Source: Phycisphaerae bacterium
GTDB lineage: Bacteria > Planctomycetota > Phycisphaerae > Phycisphaerales > SM1A02
NCBI GenBank assembly: GCA_016873355.1
Contig: VGXK01000062.1
Coordinates: forward strand, 1 to 8,797
Direction: 5' to 3'
Length of the DNA stretch: 8,797 nucleotides
Shown: piece after piece, positions 8,196 to 8,797 of the stretch
Layout: each line of letters opens with the position of its first letter
Numbering within the stretch: position 1 is the first letter of the stretch
Notes under the pieces: generated by a model
Databases searched by the model: none
The model's input: the letters and a program-made list of their open reading frames with translations, nothing else
What the model was told of the DNA's origin: nothing
Program-made: the position numbers and the translations under genes

Positions 8196-8797
8196 GTGAC
8201 CAGCTTCAAGAACACCCTCTCGTTTGCATTGGCGGGCCTCGTGCTCGCAGCGTGTTGCGCTCCCGAGGAAGCGCCGCCGCCCGCAGCGCCACCTCCGCCG
8301 CCGCCACCGAAGGCCTGCAAGTGGCCGACGAAGGCCAGCGACGCGAACGTGGTCTGGAGCACCATGGCCTTCCCGACGGGTGACGCTCGCACGAGCGCCA
8401 TCGGCGTCGAGAAGGGCATGCCGCGCGAAGCTCGCGCGAATCAGGCGTTCGACTACTGGATCGTGGTTACGAACATCACGAGCAACACGCTCGACAACGT
8501 GATGCTCACCGACGAACTGAGCGACAACTTCACCTTCCAGAGCGCAAGTCCCGCAGGCATGGCCAGCGGCCGCACCGTGAAGTGGGATTGCGGCACGCTC
8601 GGTCCGTGCGAGTCGAAGGTGGTCACGGTCAAGGCCGTGGCAACCAAGTCGGGCACCGTGAGCAGCTGCGCATCCGTGAGCTACTCGTCGGCGCTCTGCA
8701 TGGGCGTTCCCGTCGTGCAGCCGTCGATCATCATGACCCTCAACGGTCCGACGGAGATCGGCTTCTGCGACGTGGCGACCTACAACATCGAGGTCAC
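8196..8797 (+). CDS. Cys-rich DUF11 (OmcB-like) lipoprotein, 3' end missing
   Basis: 200 residues are visible and the gene runs off the right edge. MTSFKNTLSFALAGLVLAAC is a lipoprotein signal peptide (lipobox LAAC, C20). A Pro/Ala linker follows, with seven consecutive prolines (32-38). Residues about 82-165 form one DUF11-type beta-sandwich: NQAFDYWIVVTNITSNTL, then VMLTDELSDNFTFQSASP, then VKWDCGTLGPCESKVVTV. A second copy begins near P176 (GPTEIGFCDVATYNIEV). Eight cysteines are visible (20, 21, 41, 132, 138, 158, 168, 191), more than is usual for DUF11 and reminiscent of the Cys-rich chlamydial OmcB and of Cys-rich planctomycete wall proteins. It is probably anchored in the outer membrane or wall and disulfide-linked; this is inference. 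GTG 8196 is chosen on its AAGGAA site and intact signal peptide. It diverges from murD. Confidence 0.86.
   Translation, partial: MTSFKNTLSFALAGLVLAACCAPEEAPPPAAPPPPPPPKACKWPTKASDANVVWSTMAFPTGDARTSAIGVEKGMPREARANQAFDYWIVVTNITSNTLDNVMLTDELSDNFTFQSASPAGMASGRTVKWDCGTLGPCESKVVTVKAVATKSGTVSSCASVSYSSALCMGVPVVQPSIIMTLNGPTEIGFCDVATYNIEV

Overview
The window looks like chromosomal DNA of a GC-rich planctomycete, most likely of the class Phycisphaerae. The signs are a GH13 enzyme ending in two dockerin/EF-hand-like repeats with the 'DLG(S/T)LLGxWG' pattern, a PEP-CTERM-like tail beginning with PTPG and ending in an arginine run, a prepilin-like protein with an H-x8-DG element, a glycine-rich MurD N-terminus, and a Cys-rich DUF11 lipoprotein. 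This assignment is inference from protein style; no rRNA gene or other phylogenetic marker was placed. No mobile element, CRISPR array or tRNA was seen.

Layout. Seven of the eight genes are on the minus strand and are described from high to low coordinate. (1) 8196 to the right edge, plus strand: a Cys-rich DUF11 lipoprotein cut by the window end. (2) 7824-8195: a divergent intergenic region with operator-like repeats. (3) 7823-5396: a tight cluster of murD, a small lipoprotein and ispF, linking peptidoglycan precursor synthesis with the isoprenoid (MEP) pathway that feeds the lipid carrier. (4) 5294-4161: an uncharacterised protein with an archaeal-adenylate-kinase-like N-terminal part and a nucleoside-deoxyribosyltransferase-like C-terminal part, possibly expressed from its own -10 box as a leaderless mRNA. 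(5) 4046-1088: a prepilin-like protein and, 4 nt downstream, a secreted CBM48-GH13 glucan-active enzyme with a dockerin-like tail. (6) 888-224: a secreted PEP-CTERM-like surface protein whose frame is broken by an apparent 1-base deletion, followed by a strong intrinsic terminator. Bases 1-160 hold no confident gene.

How the genes fit together. The left half looks like a surface/secretion module: pseudopilin-like protein, exported alpha-glucan enzyme, sorted surface protein. The right half is envelope biogenesis. The points most worth checking are the missing canonical start codon of ispF (ACG exactly where ATG is expected, in the same frame as the preceding lipoprotein), the frameshift in the PEP-CTERM-like gene, the unusual two-part kinase-like protein, and the AGTTGC/GCAACT repeats between murD and the DUF11 lipoprotein. 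I did not find a convincing new multi-gene system.
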